Source: Melaminivora suipulveris
Lineage (GTDB): Bacteria; Pseudomonadota; Gammaproteobacteria; Burkholderiales; Burkholderiaceae_C
Direction: 5' to 3'
DNA: 64,000 nucleotides
Assembly: GCF_003008575.1 (NCBI RefSeq)
Contig: NZ_CP027667.1
Span: 2,814,001-2,878,000 of the forward strand
A program made the position numbers and the translations under genes. Shown here piece after piece: positions 8,256 through 16,333 of this stretch. Below the pieces are notes generated by a model, which worked only from the letters and a program-made list of their open reading frames with translations, ran no database searches and had not been told where the DNA came from. How positions within the stretch are numbered: the stretch's first letter is position 1; the number at the start of each line of letters is the position of its first letter.

Positions 8256-9155
8256 TCACAGTTTTTTCGCGGACCGCCGTATCGCCTCATTGATCTCGGC
8301 GATCGAGCGCTCGATGGCCTCGTCGTCCAGGTCGTCGGCCAGGCCATCCAGCGGTTCGAACTGGATGGTCGAGGCGAACATGTCGTCGTCGAATTCCTCG
8401 GTCGAGATGCCCTGCGTGGACTCGACGGCGTTGGGCGTTTCCCATTCCATGGCCACGGCGGTGACGTTGTCGCTGCTGGTGCCGGCGCGGCGCAGCGCGT
8501 CCTCGACCAGCTCGGGCACGGCGTGCGCCACCGACAGGCGCGTGAGCTGGCGCGCGATGGTGGCGTCGTCCAGCGCGCTCCACAGGCCGTCCGAGCACAG
8601 CATCAGCCGATCGCCCTGCTCCAGCGCGATGGTGGGCGAGATGTCGAACAGCGGCCGCGTCGGCGAGCCCAGGCAGGTGAACAGCACATTGCGGTTCACG
8701 CGCTCCAGCCCTGGGATGGCGGCGTTGCGCAGCTCGACGTAGGAGTGGTCGCGCGTGCGCACCAGCACCTCGCCCTGGCGCACCAGGTACAGGCGCGAGT
8801 CGCCGCAATGGATCCAGCAGGCGCGCCCCTCCTGCACCACCGCGATCACCAGCGTCGTGCGCGGCGAATCCAGCAAGCCCTGCTGGTTGCCGTGGCGCAG
8901 GATCTGCTGGTGCGCGGCCAGCAGGGCGGCCGACAGGAAATCCGGCACGCTGGGCAGCGCCGGCCTGGCCTGGCGCTGGAACATGGCAGACACCGTCTGC
9001 ACGGCGATCTGCGCCGCCAGCTCGCCCTGCGGGTGCCCGCCCATGCCATCGGCCAGCACGAACAGGCAGGCCTGGCGGGTGTAGCAATAGCCCATGCGGT
9101 CTTCGTTCTTCTCGCGCCCGCCGCGGCGGCTGATCTGGAAGACGGAAAATTTCAT
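8256..9155 (-). CDS. PP2C-family protein serine/threonine phosphatase
   Basis: This 299-residue cytoplasmic protein is a PPM/PP2C metal-dependent phosphatase. The visible motifs are GGREKNEDR, FVLADGMGGHPQGE, WIHCGDSRLYLVRQG, LMLCSDGLWSAL and SSDNVTAVAMEW, which supply the metal-binding Asp residues. A C-terminal acidic tail of about 50 residues follows the catalytic domain. Its start codon overlaps the stop of the upstream kinase gene (ATGA), so the two are translationally coupled and form a likely kinase/phosphatase switch. No membrane segment or sensor domain is present. Substrates are unknown. Confidence 0.93.
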   Translation of the reverse strand: MKFSVFQISRRGGREKNEDRMGYCYTRQACLFVLADGMGGHPQGELAAQIAVQTVSAMFQRQARPALPSVPDFLSAALLAAHQQILRHGNQQGLLDSPRTTLVIAVVQEGRACWIHCGDSRLYLVRQGEVLVRTRDHSYVELRNAAIPGLERVNRNVLFTCLGSPTRPLFDISPTIALEQGDRLMLCSDGLWSALDDATIARQLTRLSVAHAVPELVEDALRRAGTSSDNVTAVAMEWETPNAVESTQGISTEEFDDDMFASTIQFEPLDGLADDLDDEAIERSIAEINEAIRRSAKKL

Positions 9156-10168
9156 TTGGGCCGCGCGGCGACGCCGGTGGCCTCGCCGGCCTTGTTGAGG
9201 CTCTTCTTGGTGTCCGAGACCAGCGTGTCGAGCTGCAGGCGCATCTTCTCGGCCACCGACAGCTTGGTGTAGCGCCGCTCGCCCTCGCGCGAGAGCTCCT
9301 TTTGCAGCGTGAACACCGACTGCGGGCGCGTCATGGGATCGAGCGCCATGCACCACTCGACGACCTCGATCAGATTGTCCGAGTAGATGCCACGCAGCTT
9401 GGCCAGGGACGAGGTCAGGCGATCCTTGGTCTGGCGCTGCGGCGCCTCGGGCGGCGGAAAGCCGGCCATGCAGGCATAGATGCACGCGCCGATGGCGTAG
9501 ATGTCGGTCCAGGGGCCCATCTGCGTGTCGCGCCGGTACATCTCGGGCGCGGCAAAGCCGGGCGTGTACATCGGCCGGATGAAGTTGCCTTCCTTGGACA
9601 GCACCTCGCGCGCGGCGCCAAAATCGATCATCACCGCCTTGTTGTCGTCGGTGATGAAGATGTTGGCCGGCTTGATATCGAGGTGCAGCATCTTGTGCTG
9701 GTGCACGATGCGCAGGCCGCGCAGCACCTCGTCGAACAGCGAGCGGATGGTGGATTCGCGAAACACCTTCTGCGCCTTGAGCTCGCGCGCGGTGATGATG
9801 AAGTCCTGGAGCGTCGCGCCCTCCAGGTAGTTCATCACCATGTAGACGGTCTCGTTTTCGCGAAAGAAGTTGTAGACGCTGACCACCGACGCGTGCGAGA
9901 TCTGCGCCAGCGACCGGCCTTCCTCGAAGAAGCTTTTCAGGCCCAGGCGGTACAGCGAAAGCTTTTCCGGTGGTACCTTGGGCAACAGCTCGCCGGGTTC
10001 GCGCGTGGCCAGCGAGGCCGGGATGTACTCCTTGATGGCCACCTGCTGGCCTTCGCGGTCCAGCGCCAGATAGACCACGCCGAAGCCGCCGGCGGCCAGC
10101 CGCCGCACCACGCGGTAGCCGCCGATCAGAGTTCCAGGGGGGAGGGGAGCCGGTTTGACTTTGGACAT
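9152..10168 (-). CDS. Serine/threonine protein kinase (soluble, non-RD type)
   Basis: The 338-residue Hanks-type kinase has the glycine loop AAGGFGVVYLA, the catalytic Lys in VAIKEY (K46), the catalytic loop HLDIKPANIF (D164) and the DFG motif in MIDFGAAR (D182), then GFAAPEMY. The usual HRD Arg is Leu (HLD), so it is a non-RD kinase that may not need activation-loop phosphorylation. No transmembrane helix or PASTA repeats are seen. It is coupled to the PP2C phosphatase by an overlapping ATGA. An ATG 75 nt further upstream is in frame, but the added residues look non-coding. Confidence 0.92.
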   Translation of the reverse strand: MSKVKPAPLPPGTLIGGYRVVRRLAAGGFGVVYLALDREGQQVAIKEYIPASLATREPGELLPKVPPEKLSLYRLGLKSFFEEGRSLAQISHASVVSVYNFFRENETVYMVMNYLEGATLQDFIITARELKAQKVFRESTIRSLFDEVLRGLRIVHQHKMLHLDIKPANIFITDDNKAVMIDFGAAREVLSKEGNFIRPMYTPGFAAPEMYRRDTQMGPWTDIYAIGACIYACMAGFPPPEAPQRQTKDRLTSSLAKLRGIYSDNLIEVVEWCMALDPMTRPQSVFTLQKELSREGERRYTKLSVAEKMRLQLDTLVSDTKKSLNKAGEATGVAARPK

Positions 10169-10272
10169 GCGTTCAGGAGCAGCAAAGGCGCGGGCAGCTC
10201 CAGGAAAGCCGGATGAATAAACCGGATAATCGCCGGCTCGCAAGCACGATCATCCACCCGCAAAGAAGTCTC

Positions 10273-11181
10273 ATGGCAGTTTACAGCATGACCGGTTACG
10301 CCAGCGTCCAGCGCGCCCTGGGCGCCGCGCCCGGCCAGGACGCGCCGAGCAGCCGCCGCCTGGGGCTGGAGCTGCGCTCGGTCAACAGCCGGTTTCTGGA
10401 CCTGACGCTGCGCCTGTCCGAGGAACTGCGCGCCAGCGAGCCCGCGCTGCGCGCCCTGCTCACGGGTGCCATGAAGCGCGGCAAGGTCGAGCTGCGCGCC
10501 TACCTGGATGGCGGCGACGCGGCCGCGCTGGCGTCCCCTGCGTCGCAGACGCTGCAGCGCCTGGCGCAGCTGCAGGCCGCCGTGCATGAGCACCTGCCCG
10601 ACGCCAAGCCCTTGAGTGTGGCCGATGCCCTGCGCCTGGGCGCCAGCGCGGGCGGCGCGCCTCAGGACCATGGCGCGGAATTGTTGGAGCTGGCGCGTGA
10701 GGCGCTGAAAGAATTGCTGCTCGCCCGCGAGCGCGAGGGTGAGCGCCTGGTGGCATCGCTGCGCGAGCGTCTGGAGGGCTTGCGCGCCCTGGCAGCGCAG
10801 GCCGGGCCACTGATCCCGGCGCTGGTTGCGCAGCAGCGCCAGCGCTTCATGGAGCGTTGGCGCGAAGCCATGCAACTGGCGGATGGCGCCCTGGTTCCAG
10901 AGGCCGCGCAGGAGCGCGCGCTGACCGAGGCCACGGCATTCGCCATCCGCATCGACGTCGCCGAGGAGCTGACCCGCCTGGCGGCGCACGTGGACGAGAT
11001 CGGTCACCTGCTGAGCCGTGGCGGCGAGGTCGGCAAGCGCCTGGATTTCCTCATCCAGGAGCTGCACCGCGAAGCCAACACGCTGGGCTCCAAGTCCGCC
11101 ACCATGGAACTCACGCGCATCAGCGTGGACATGAAAGTGCTGATCGAGCAGATGCGCGAGCAAGTGCAAAATATCGAGTGA
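10273..11181 (+). CDS. yicC: YicC family endoribonuclease
   Basis: YicC-family proteins have been described as endoribonucleases linked to small-RNA turnover. The 302-residue protein starts MAVYSMTGYASVQ and contains the N-terminal hallmark ELRSVNSRFLDLTLRLSEEL. The C-terminal DUF1732 block is complete: ELTRLAAHVDEIGHLLSRGG, KRLDFLIQELHREANTLGSK and VDMKVLIEQMREQVQNIE. It lies directly upstream of gmk, as in most proteobacteria. The 104-bp gap to the divergent kinase gene must hold promoters for both; GATAAT at 10225-10230 is a weak -10 candidate. Confidence 0.93.
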   Translation: MAVYSMTGYASVQRALGAAPGQDAPSSRRLGLELRSVNSRFLDLTLRLSEELRASEPALRALLTGAMKRGKVELRAYLDGGDAAALASPASQTLQRLAQLQAAVHEHLPDAKPLSVADALRLGASAGGAPQDHGAELLELAREALKELLLAREREGERLVASLRERLEGLRALAAQAGPLIPALVAQQRQRFMERWREAMQLADGALVPEAAQERALTEATAFAIRIDVAEELTRLAAHVDEIGHLLSRGGEVGKRLDFLIQELHREANTLGSKSATMELTRISVDMKVLIEQMREQVQNIE

Positions 11182-11202
11182 CCACCCTGTTTTGATAGCG
11201 CC

Positions 11203-11844
11203 ATGCCGGCGCCCGCCATGGACCATCCCGGAAATCTATTCGTCGTCTCGGCCCCCAGCGGGGCGGGCAAATCCAGCCTCGTCAAGGCGCTGATGGAGCT
11301 GGACTCGCACGTGCAGCCGTCGGTCTCGCACACCACGCGCGCGCCGCGCGGGCAGGAAAAGCACGGGCGCGAGTATTTCTTCATCTCCGAGCCGGAGTTC
11401 GATGCCATGGTGGCGGCCGACGGCTTCGTCGAGTGGGCCAACGTGCATGGGCGCCGCTACGGCACTTCGCGCCGCGCCATCGAAGAGCGCATCGCCCAGG
11501 GCGCCGACGTGGTGCTGGAAATCGACTGGCAGGGCGCGCTGCAGATCCGCAAGAGCTTCGCCGACGCCGTGCTCGTCTTCATCCTGCCGCCGAGCTGGGA
11601 GGAGTTGCGCTCACGCCTGGAGCGGCGCGGCGAGGACAGCGCCGACGTGATCGAACTGCGCCTGGCCAACGCGCGCCAGGAGATGGCACAGGTCGGAAAA
11701 TTTGACTTCGTTATAATCAACGAAGTTTTCGAGCGGGCGCTTTTCGACCTGAAAACCATCGTCCACGCCCAGCGGCTGAAGGTTTCCGCCCAGCGCCGCG
11801 CACGGGCCGACACCTTCGCCTCGCTCGACATCCCCGCAAGCTGA
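11203..11844 (+). CDS. gmk: Guanylate kinase
   Basis: The product phosphorylates GMP/dGMP to GDP/dGDP in purine nucleotide synthesis. The 213-residue protein has the P-loop [16 protein letters not shown] near residue 18, the GMP-binding segment [19 protein letters not shown] and the lid region with RLERRGEDS. The closing half includes [18 protein letters not shown] second ATG five codons downstream ([10 protein letters not shown]) is where I recall homologues starting and may be the true start; neither has a clear Shine-Dalgarno sequence. It is followed by rpoZ and the ppGpp enzyme, a conserved order. Confidence 0.95.
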   Translation: MPAPAMDHPGNLFVVSAPSGAGKSSLVKALMELDSHVQPSVSHTTRAPRGQEKHGREYFFISEPEFDAMVAADGFVEWANVHGRRYGTSRRAIEERIAQGADVVLEIDWQGALQIRKSFADAVLVFILPPSWEELRSRLERRGEDSADVIELRLANARQEMAQVGKFDFVIINEVFERALFDLKTIVHAQRLKVSAQRRARADTFASLDIPAS

Positions 11845-11869
11845 ACGCCCGAATCCCTGGAGAAACACC

Positions 11870-12073
11870 TTGGCCCGCATCACCGTGGAAGACTGCCTGG
11901 AGCAGATCCCCAACCGTTTTCAACTCGTGCTGGCTGCCACCTACCGTGCGCGCATGCTCAGCCAGGGCCACACGCCGCGCATCGAGAGCCGCAACAAGCC
12001 CGCTGTCACGGCGCTGCGCGAGATCGCCGCCGGCAAGGTGGGGCTGGAGATGCTCAAGAAGGTTCCGGGCTGA
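11870..12073 (+). CDS. rpoZ: RNA polymerase omega subunit (TTG start)
   Basis: Omega aids assembly of RNA polymerase and takes part in ppGpp binding. The 67-residue protein reads [20 protein letters not shown] with the conserved RARMLSQG and [14 protein letters not shown] segments. The reading frame begins with TTG, preceded by GGAGA at suitable spacing, and no ATG is possible nearby. It sits between gmk and the ppGpp synthetase/hydrolase gene and is followed by its own terminator. Confidence 0.95.
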   Translation: MARITVEDCLEQIPNRFQLVLAATYRARMLSQGHTPRIESRNKPAVTALREIAAGKVGLEMLKKVPG

Positions 12074-12102
12074 CAGCCAGGCGTTTTCTTCGCCCTTCGT
12101 TG

Positions 12103-12130
12103 AAAAAGCACCGCTGGCCGGTGCTTTTTT
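12103..12130 (+). terminator. Rho-independent terminator after rpoZ
   Basis: The stem GCACCG/CGGTGC with a 5-nt loop is preceded by five A and followed by six T. The A-tract makes it potentially bidirectional. It separates yicC-gmk-rpoZ from the ppGpp enzyme gene. Confidence 0.88.
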
Positions 12131-12182
12131 GTTTTTGGCACGGCGCCCGGGCACCGCCGCGCACGTTTTTTTCCGGCGGCGC

Positions 12183-12188
12183 TATAGT
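12183..12188 (+). promoter_or_regulatory. Putative -10 element of the ppGpp enzyme gene
   Basis: TATAGT lies 9 nt before the ATG, downstream of the rpoZ terminator. If it is used, the mRNA would have a leader of about two or three nucleotides. There is no Shine-Dalgarno sequence and no clear -35 box. Confidence 0.35.
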
Positions 12189-12197
12189 TGACAGGCT

Positions 12198-14453
12198 ATG
12201 GCTCCCTCATCCACCGCCGCCCAGATGACCGCGCCGGCAGCGCCCGCCAGCGCGGCTTCGTCCGCTGGTGCGTCTGCCGTGGCGTCCAGCTTTGCCGCGC
12301 TGCTGGACAAGCTTGACTATCTGGACGAGGACCAGATCGAGCAGGTGCGCCAGGCTTTTCGCTTCGCCGACAAGGCGCATCTGGGCCAGCTGCGCAGCAG
12401 CGGCGACCCGTACATCACGCATCCCATTGCCGTCGCCGCGCTGTGCGCGAGCTGGAAGCTGGACGCCCAGGCTTTGATGGCGGCGTTGCTGCACGACGCC
12501 ATGGAGGACTGCGGGATCACCAAGGCCGACCTGGCCCTGCATTTCGGCGAGCCCGTGGCCGAGCTGGTCGACGGCCTGACCAAACTGGACAAGCTGCAGT
12601 TTGATACACGCGAAGAGAACCAGGCCGAATCCTTTCGCAAGATGCTGCTGGCCATGGCACGCGACGTGCGCGTCATCCTGATCAAGCTGGCCGACCGCAC
12701 GCACAACATGCGCACGCTGTCGGACATGCCGCGCTCCAAGTGGGGTCGCATCTCGTCGGAGACGCTGGAGGTCTATGCGCCGATCGCGCACCGGCTGGGC
12801 TTGAACCAGACCTACCGCGAGTTGCAGGACCTGTCGTTCCGCCACTTGCACCCCTGGCGCTACGACACCCTGGCCAAGGCGGTCGCGCGCAGCCGCAATC
12901 GCAGCCGCGACAGCGTGCAGAAAATGCAGGGCGAGGTCGATGCGGCATTCGTGCGCGCGGGCATGCCGGCGCGCGTCTCGGCGCGCGAGAAGACGCTGTA
13001 CGCCATCTACCAGAAGATGACCGAGCAACACTTGAGCTTCGCCCAGGTGATCGATCTGTACGGCTTTCGCGTCGTGGTGCGTTCGGTGCTGGACTGTTAT
13101 ACGGCCTTGGGCGTGCTGCACCAGGCTTTCAAGCCGGTGCCGGGGCGCTTCAAGGACCACATCGCGATTGCCAAGCTCAACGGCTACCAGTCGCTGCACA
13201 CCACGCTGGTGGGACCGGCCGGGCTGAACGTCGAGTTCCAGATCCGCACCGAGGAGATGCACATCGTCGCCGAGGCGGGCGTCGCTGCGCACTGGCTGTA
13301 CAAGGCGCGGCAGGTCGAGGGCGGAGTGGCCGAGCACATGGATTCGCAGTGGCTGCAGTCACTGCTGGACATCCAGAACGAGACGCACGACGCGGCCGAG
13401 TTCTGGGACCACGTCAAGGTGGATCTGTTCCCCGATGCGGTCTACGTCTTCACACCCAGGAGCCAGATCCTGGCGCTGCCGCGTGGCGCCACGGTCGTCG
13501 ATTTTGCCTACGCCATCCATAGCGACGTGGGCGACCGCACGGTGGCGGCGCGCATCAACAACGAGCAGGTCTCCCTGCGCACCGAGCTCAAGAACGGCGA
13601 CGTGGTCGAGGTCGTGACCGCGCAGGGCGCGCGGCCCAACCCGGCCTGGCTGGGCTTCGTGCGCACGGCGCGCGCGCGCTCCAAGATCCGCCACTATCTC
13701 AAGACCCTGGCGCAGACTGAATCGGCCAGCCTGGGCGAGAAACTGCTGACCCAGGCGCTGCGCGCCGAGGGCATCGAGCAATTGCCCGACGCGCAGACAC
13801 ATGCGGCGCTGTGGGAGCGGCTGCTGCGCGCCACAGGCAGCCGCACCCAGGCCGAGCTGCTGACCGACATCGGGCTCGGACGGCGCATCGCCGGCATCAT
13901 CGCCAAGCGACTAGTCGGCCTGCTGGCCGAAGGCGGCCTGCGCCCCGACGCGGTACTGCTCAGCCGCGAGCGCTACGCCGCGCACGAGAACGTCTCGCAG
14001 GGCGGCATCACGCTCGACGGCAGTGAAAGCGCGCCGGTGCAGTACGCCTCGTGCTGCCGCCCGGTGCCGGACGATCCCATCGTCGGCTACCTGGGTCGAG
14101 GCGAAGGGTTGGTCGTGCACCACGCCCGCTGCGGCGTGGCGCAGCGCCTGCAGCGCAAGGACGCCGAGCGTTTCATCGCCGTGGACTGGGCCGACGAGCC
14201 CGCGCGCCTCTTCGAGACCGGCATCACCGTCACCGTGAACAACGCCAAGGGCGTGCTGGCGCGCGTCGCGTCCGAGCTCGCCAGTTCGGAAGCCGACATC
14301 GTGCGCATGGACATGGACGACGCCATGGCGACCACCGAGCTGCGCTTCGTCGTGGCGGTGCGAGACCTGGCGCACGTCGAGGCCGTGCTGCGCAACCTGC
14401 GCCGCACGCCCTCGGTGGTGCGCGCCTGGCGCGTGCTGCCGCAGGCCAGCTGA
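12198..14453 (+). CDS. spoT: Bifunctional (p)ppGpp synthetase/hydrolase (SpoT/Rel)
   Basis: This 751-residue enzyme makes and degrades the stringent-response alarmone. An N-terminal Ala-rich stretch precedes the HD hydrolase domain (ITHPIAVAAL, then LLHDAMEDCG near residue 98). The synthetase domain follows (YGFRVVVRSVLDCYTALGVLH, KLNGYQSLHTTLVGP), then a TGS domain (DLFPDAVYVFTPRSQILALP) and a C-terminal ACT domain (ITVTVNNAKGVLARVASEL). An intact HD motif suggests hydrolase activity is retained, so SpoT/Rel rather than RelA. It lies next to rpoZ, whose product helps form a ppGpp site on RNA polymerase. Confidence 0.95.
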   Translation: MAPSSTAAQMTAPAAPASAASSAGASAVASSFAALLDKLDYLDEDQIEQVRQAFRFADKAHLGQLRSSGDPYITHPIAVAALCASWKLDAQALMAALLHDAMEDCGITKADLALHFGEPVAELVDGLTKLDKLQFDTREENQAESFRKMLLAMARDVRVILIKLADRTHNMRTLSDMPRSKWGRISSETLEVYAPIAHRLGLNQTYRELQDLSFRHLHPWRYDTLAKAVARSRNRSRDSVQKMQGEVDAAFVRAGMPARVSAREKTLYAIYQKMTEQHLSFAQVIDLYGFRVVVRSVLDCYTALGVLHQAFKPVPGRFKDHIAIAKLNGYQSLHTTLVGPAGLNVEFQIRTEEMHIVAEAGVAAHWLYKARQVEGGVAEHMDSQWLQSLLDIQNETHDAAEFWDHVKVDLFPDAVYVFTPRSQILALPRGATVVDFAYAIHSDVGDRTVAARINNEQVSLRTELKNGDVVEVVTAQGARPNPAWLGFVRTARARSKIRHYLKTLAQTESASLGEKLLTQALRAEGIEQLPDAQTHAALWERLLRATGSRTQAELLTDIGLGRRIAGIIAKRLVGLLAEGGLRPDAVLLSRERYAAHENVSQGGITLDGSESAPVQYASCCRPVPDDPIVGYLGRGEGLVVHHARCGVAQRLQRKDAERFIAVDWADEPARLFETGITVTVNNAKGVLARVASELASSEADIVRMDMDDAMATTELRFVVAVRDLAHVEAVLRNLRRTPSVVRAWRVLPQAS

Positions 14454-14464
14454 AGCGCAGTCGC

Positions 14465-15031
14465 TCAGGCGTCAGGCGCCGGATAGCTGACCTGCAGCAC
14501 CTCCAGCGTCCGCTGGCCGGCGGGCGTCACGAGCGAGACCTCGTCGCCCTCGCGGCTGCGCAGCAGGGCCCGGGCCACAGGGGAAACCCAACTGATCTGC
14601 TGCTGGGCGTTGTCGGTTTCATCAATGCCCATGATGGTCACCGTGCGCTGCTCGCCTTCGTCGTCCACGTAGGTGACGGTGGCGCCGAAGAAGACCTGGT
14701 CGCTGCCCGCATGCACGGATGGGTCCACGACCTCGGCGATTTCCAGGCGCCTGGTCAGAAAGCGGATGCGCCGGTCGATTTCGCGCAGACGCTTCTTGCC
14801 ATAGAGGTAGTCGCCATTTTCCGAGCGATCGCCGTTGCTGGCGGCCCAGTGCACGATGTCCACGATCTTGGGGCGCTCCTCGTCGATGAGCTGCATCAGC
14901 TCGCCGCGCAGGCGGGCGTAGCCTTGCGGCGTCATGTAATTCTTGCTGCCGGTAGGGACGGCCGGAGCGGGAATGGCGCCGTCGTCATCGTCTTCGGCGG
15001 CGCTGTCCTCACGGGTGAAAGCTTTGCTCAT
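14465..15031 (-). CDS. greB: Transcription elongation factor GreB
   Basis: GreB rescues backtracked RNA polymerase by stimulating transcript cleavage. The 188-residue protein has an acidic N-terminal extension of about 30 residues, then the coiled-coil Gre domain (NYMTPQGYARLRGELMQLI, SNGDRSENGDYLYGKKRLRE) and the C-terminal FKBP-like domain. The YGKKRLREIDRRIRFLTRRLE stretch is the GreB form rather than GreA. The gene converges on the ppGpp enzyme gene with 11 bp between the stops. A bidirectional-looking hairpin upstream separates it from tRNA-Arg. Confidence 0.93.
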   Translation of the reverse strand: MSKAFTREDSAAEDDDDGAIPAPAVPTGSKNYMTPQGYARLRGELMQLIDEERPKIVDIVHWAASNGDRSENGDYLYGKKRLREIDRRIRFLTRRLEIAEVVDPSVHAGSDQVFFGATVTYVDDEGEQRTVTIMGIDETDNAQQQISWVSPVARALLRSREGDEVSLVTPAGQRTLEVLQVSYPAPDA

Positions 15032-15066
15032 GCCTCAATGGTGCCGCTTCTCCCGTGGCACATACG

Positions 15067-15099
15067 AAAAAGCCCTAGAACATCACTGTTCTAGGGCTT
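15067..15099 (-). terminator. Terminator after tRNA-Arg
   Basis: A perfect 12-bp stem AAGCCCTAGAAC/GTTCTAGGGCTT with a 6-nt loop is followed on the minus strand by a T-run. It lies just downstream of tRNA-Arg and upstream of greB. Confidence 0.9.
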
Positions 15100-15105
15100 G
15101 TCGTT

Positions 15106-15182
15106 TGGCGCGGCTGGCAGGAATCGAACCCACGACCCCTTGGTTCGTAGCCAAGTACTCTATCCAGCTGAGCTACAGCCGC
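15106..15182 (-). tRNA. tRNA-Arg(ACG)
   Basis: The reverse strand gives a 77-nt cloverleaf with acceptor GCGGCTG/CAGCCGC and encoded CCA. The anticodon loop is CTACGAA with ACG (complement of 15146-15148), and the T-loop is GTTCGATTC. The A at position 34 is expected to be edited to inosine by TadA so that it reads CGU, CGC and CGA codons. Confidence 0.96.
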
Positions 15183-15192
15183 GAAGCTTTGA

Positions 15193-15198
15193 ATTGTA
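15193..15198 (-). promoter_or_regulatory. Possible -10 element of tRNA-Arg
   Basis: TACAAT on the minus strand lies 10 nt before the mature tRNA 5' end. A TTGAAA at 15219-15224 is a possible -35, but the 20-nt spacing is longer than optimal. Confidence 0.35.
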
Positions 15199-15345
15199 GC
15201 ACGAGAATTTCGGGCTCTTTTCAAAAATGCCGTTTTGCTGGTTCGGGATCGCTGGGCGGGCCTGGCAGCAGAGCGGCAACGGAGGGATTTTAGCGCAGTT
15301 TTTCGTCTGTTTTGGCGTGCGCTGGACGGCGCCCGCTGGATTCTC

Positions 15346-15585
15346 TCAACGCTGGGTGTAGCCGCGGCAGGCGCCGGCGTTGGGCAGGCCTTTGCATTCG
15401 CGGTACAGGCGCCGGTCGCGCTCGGCGGTACTTTCCTGCGAATTGTTCTGCTGGTGCTTGACCTTGACGGCGCGGGATTTCTTGGCTGGGCCAGCCTTGG
15501 CAGCTGCGGCATCGGAGGCCGTGCCGGCGATGCCCAGGACCAGCGCGGCGCACAGCGCCAAGGGGCGGAAGAAGAAGAAATTCAT
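15346..15585 (-). CDS. Small exported hypothetical protein
   Basis: I do not recognise this 79-residue protein. It starts MNFFFFRPLALCAALVLG, a clear Sec signal peptide ending around TASDAAAA. The mature part is short, basic and hydrophilic, with a Lys/Ala-rich segment and the C-terminal block RRLYRECKGLPNAGACRGYT, whose two Cys could form a disulfide. This tail weakly recalls PsiF-type repeats but does not match them well. It is a single gene between tRNA-Arg and the divergent rpsO. The start was chosen by the signal peptide; the longer reading frame upstream runs into the rpsO promoter region. Confidence 0.65.
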   Translation of the reverse strand: MNFFFFRPLALCAALVLGIAGTASDAAAAKAGPAKKSRAVKVKHQQNNSQESTAERDRRLYRECKGLPNAGACRGYTQR

Positions 15586-15683
15586 GGTGAGGATGGGGTT
15601 TTCGAGATCCTGCGATGATGGCGAGCGCGCCTGCCCTCCCACAATCCGCAGCACAGCCAGTACCCGAAGGAGGGCGCTGGCGA

Positions 15684-15689
15684 TATAAT
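15684..15689 (+). promoter_or_regulatory. Putative -10 element of rpsO
   Basis: A consensus TATAAT lies about 150 nt upstream of rpsO in the 252-bp gap shared with the divergent exported-protein gene. No good -35 match is found 16-18 nt upstream. Confidence 0.45.
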
Positions 15690-15837
15690 CAGCAGGTTTT
15701 GCGCAGTGCAAGACGCACGCCGGCGGCCTTTCCAGTGGCCGGCGCAAGTCACAACCAGGCCGCGGCCAGCGGACTTTTCAGAGCCGGAACCCAGCTTCCT
15801 GCGCTTGGCCCGCCACCCGGCCCCTCAGGAAATTTTC

Positions 15838-16104
15838 ATGATCGCATCCTCCGTCAAGGCCGAAGTCGTCAAGGCCAACCAGCGCGGCGCCAACGATACC
15901 GGCAGCCCCGAAGTCCAGGTCGCCCTCCTGACCGCCCGCATCAACGAGCTGACCCCCCACTTCAAGCAGCACGCCAAGGACCACCACGGTCGCCGCGGTC
16001 TGCTGCGCATGGTCAGCCGCCGCCGCAAGCTGCTGGACTACCTCAAGGCCAAGGACGCTGAACGCTACACGGCCCTGATCGCCAAGCTGGGCCTGCGCAA
16101 GTAA
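15838..16104 (+). CDS. rpsO: 30S ribosomal protein S15
   Basis: S15 binds 16S rRNA early in 30S assembly. The 88-residue protein shows the family blocks [41 protein letters not shown] and [14 protein letters not shown]. The start has CAGGAA upstream. It is followed by a terminator and then pnp, the same rpsO-pnp order as in enterobacteria, where S15 and PNPase are both autoregulated. Confidence 0.97.
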   Translation: MIASSVKAEVVKANQRGANDTGSPEVQVALLTARINELTPHFKQHAKDHHGRRGLLRMVSRRRKLLDYLKAKDAERYTALIAKLGLRK

Positions 16105-16121
16105 GCGCCTCGCCCGCACGC

Positions 16122-16157
16122 AACGCCTGAGTTGGACGGTCTGACTCAGGCGTTTTT
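16122..16157 (+). terminator. Rho-independent terminator between rpsO and pnp
   Basis: An 11-bp perfect stem AACGCCTGAGT/ACTCAGGCGTT is followed by a T-rich run. It would end most rpsO transcripts, with possible read-through into pnp. Confidence 0.92.
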
Positions 16158-16206
16158 ACTTCGCAATCCACTCTTTTGGAGATCTGTCGGCAGAGCGAAG
16201 CTGTGT

Positions 16207-16333
16207 CATTCCAAGCCGGCGCTGGCTCATCTTTCGATGGTCGCCAGTGTCTGCCTGGAATGGCATCGCGGTCTGCCCGACCTCCAATTCCTTGCTGCTC
16301 CAGGGTGAGCAGCCACCTTTCAAGGAGCCAACC
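16207..16333 (+). promoter_or_regulatory. Structured 5' leader of pnp
   Basis: Two stem-loops lie before the start codon. The first (16207-16262) pairs CATTCCA with TGGAATG, then GC, G and C with regularly spaced mismatches, then CTGGC with GCCAG, capped by CATC/GATG around TTTC. The second (16290-16325) has GCTGCTC/GAGCAGC and an outer CCTTG/CAAGG pair that covers part of the AAGGAG ribosome binding site. In E. coli, a pnp leader hairpin is cut by RNase III and PNPase then destabilises its own mRNA. The position and shape here suggest a similar control, though the sequence is different. Confidence 0.65.

Noticed and set aside
11188..11203. Repeat fragment before gmk (TTTTGATAGCGCC)
   Set aside because: Thirteen bases similar to the repeat end; could be chance, so it is not listed as a copy.
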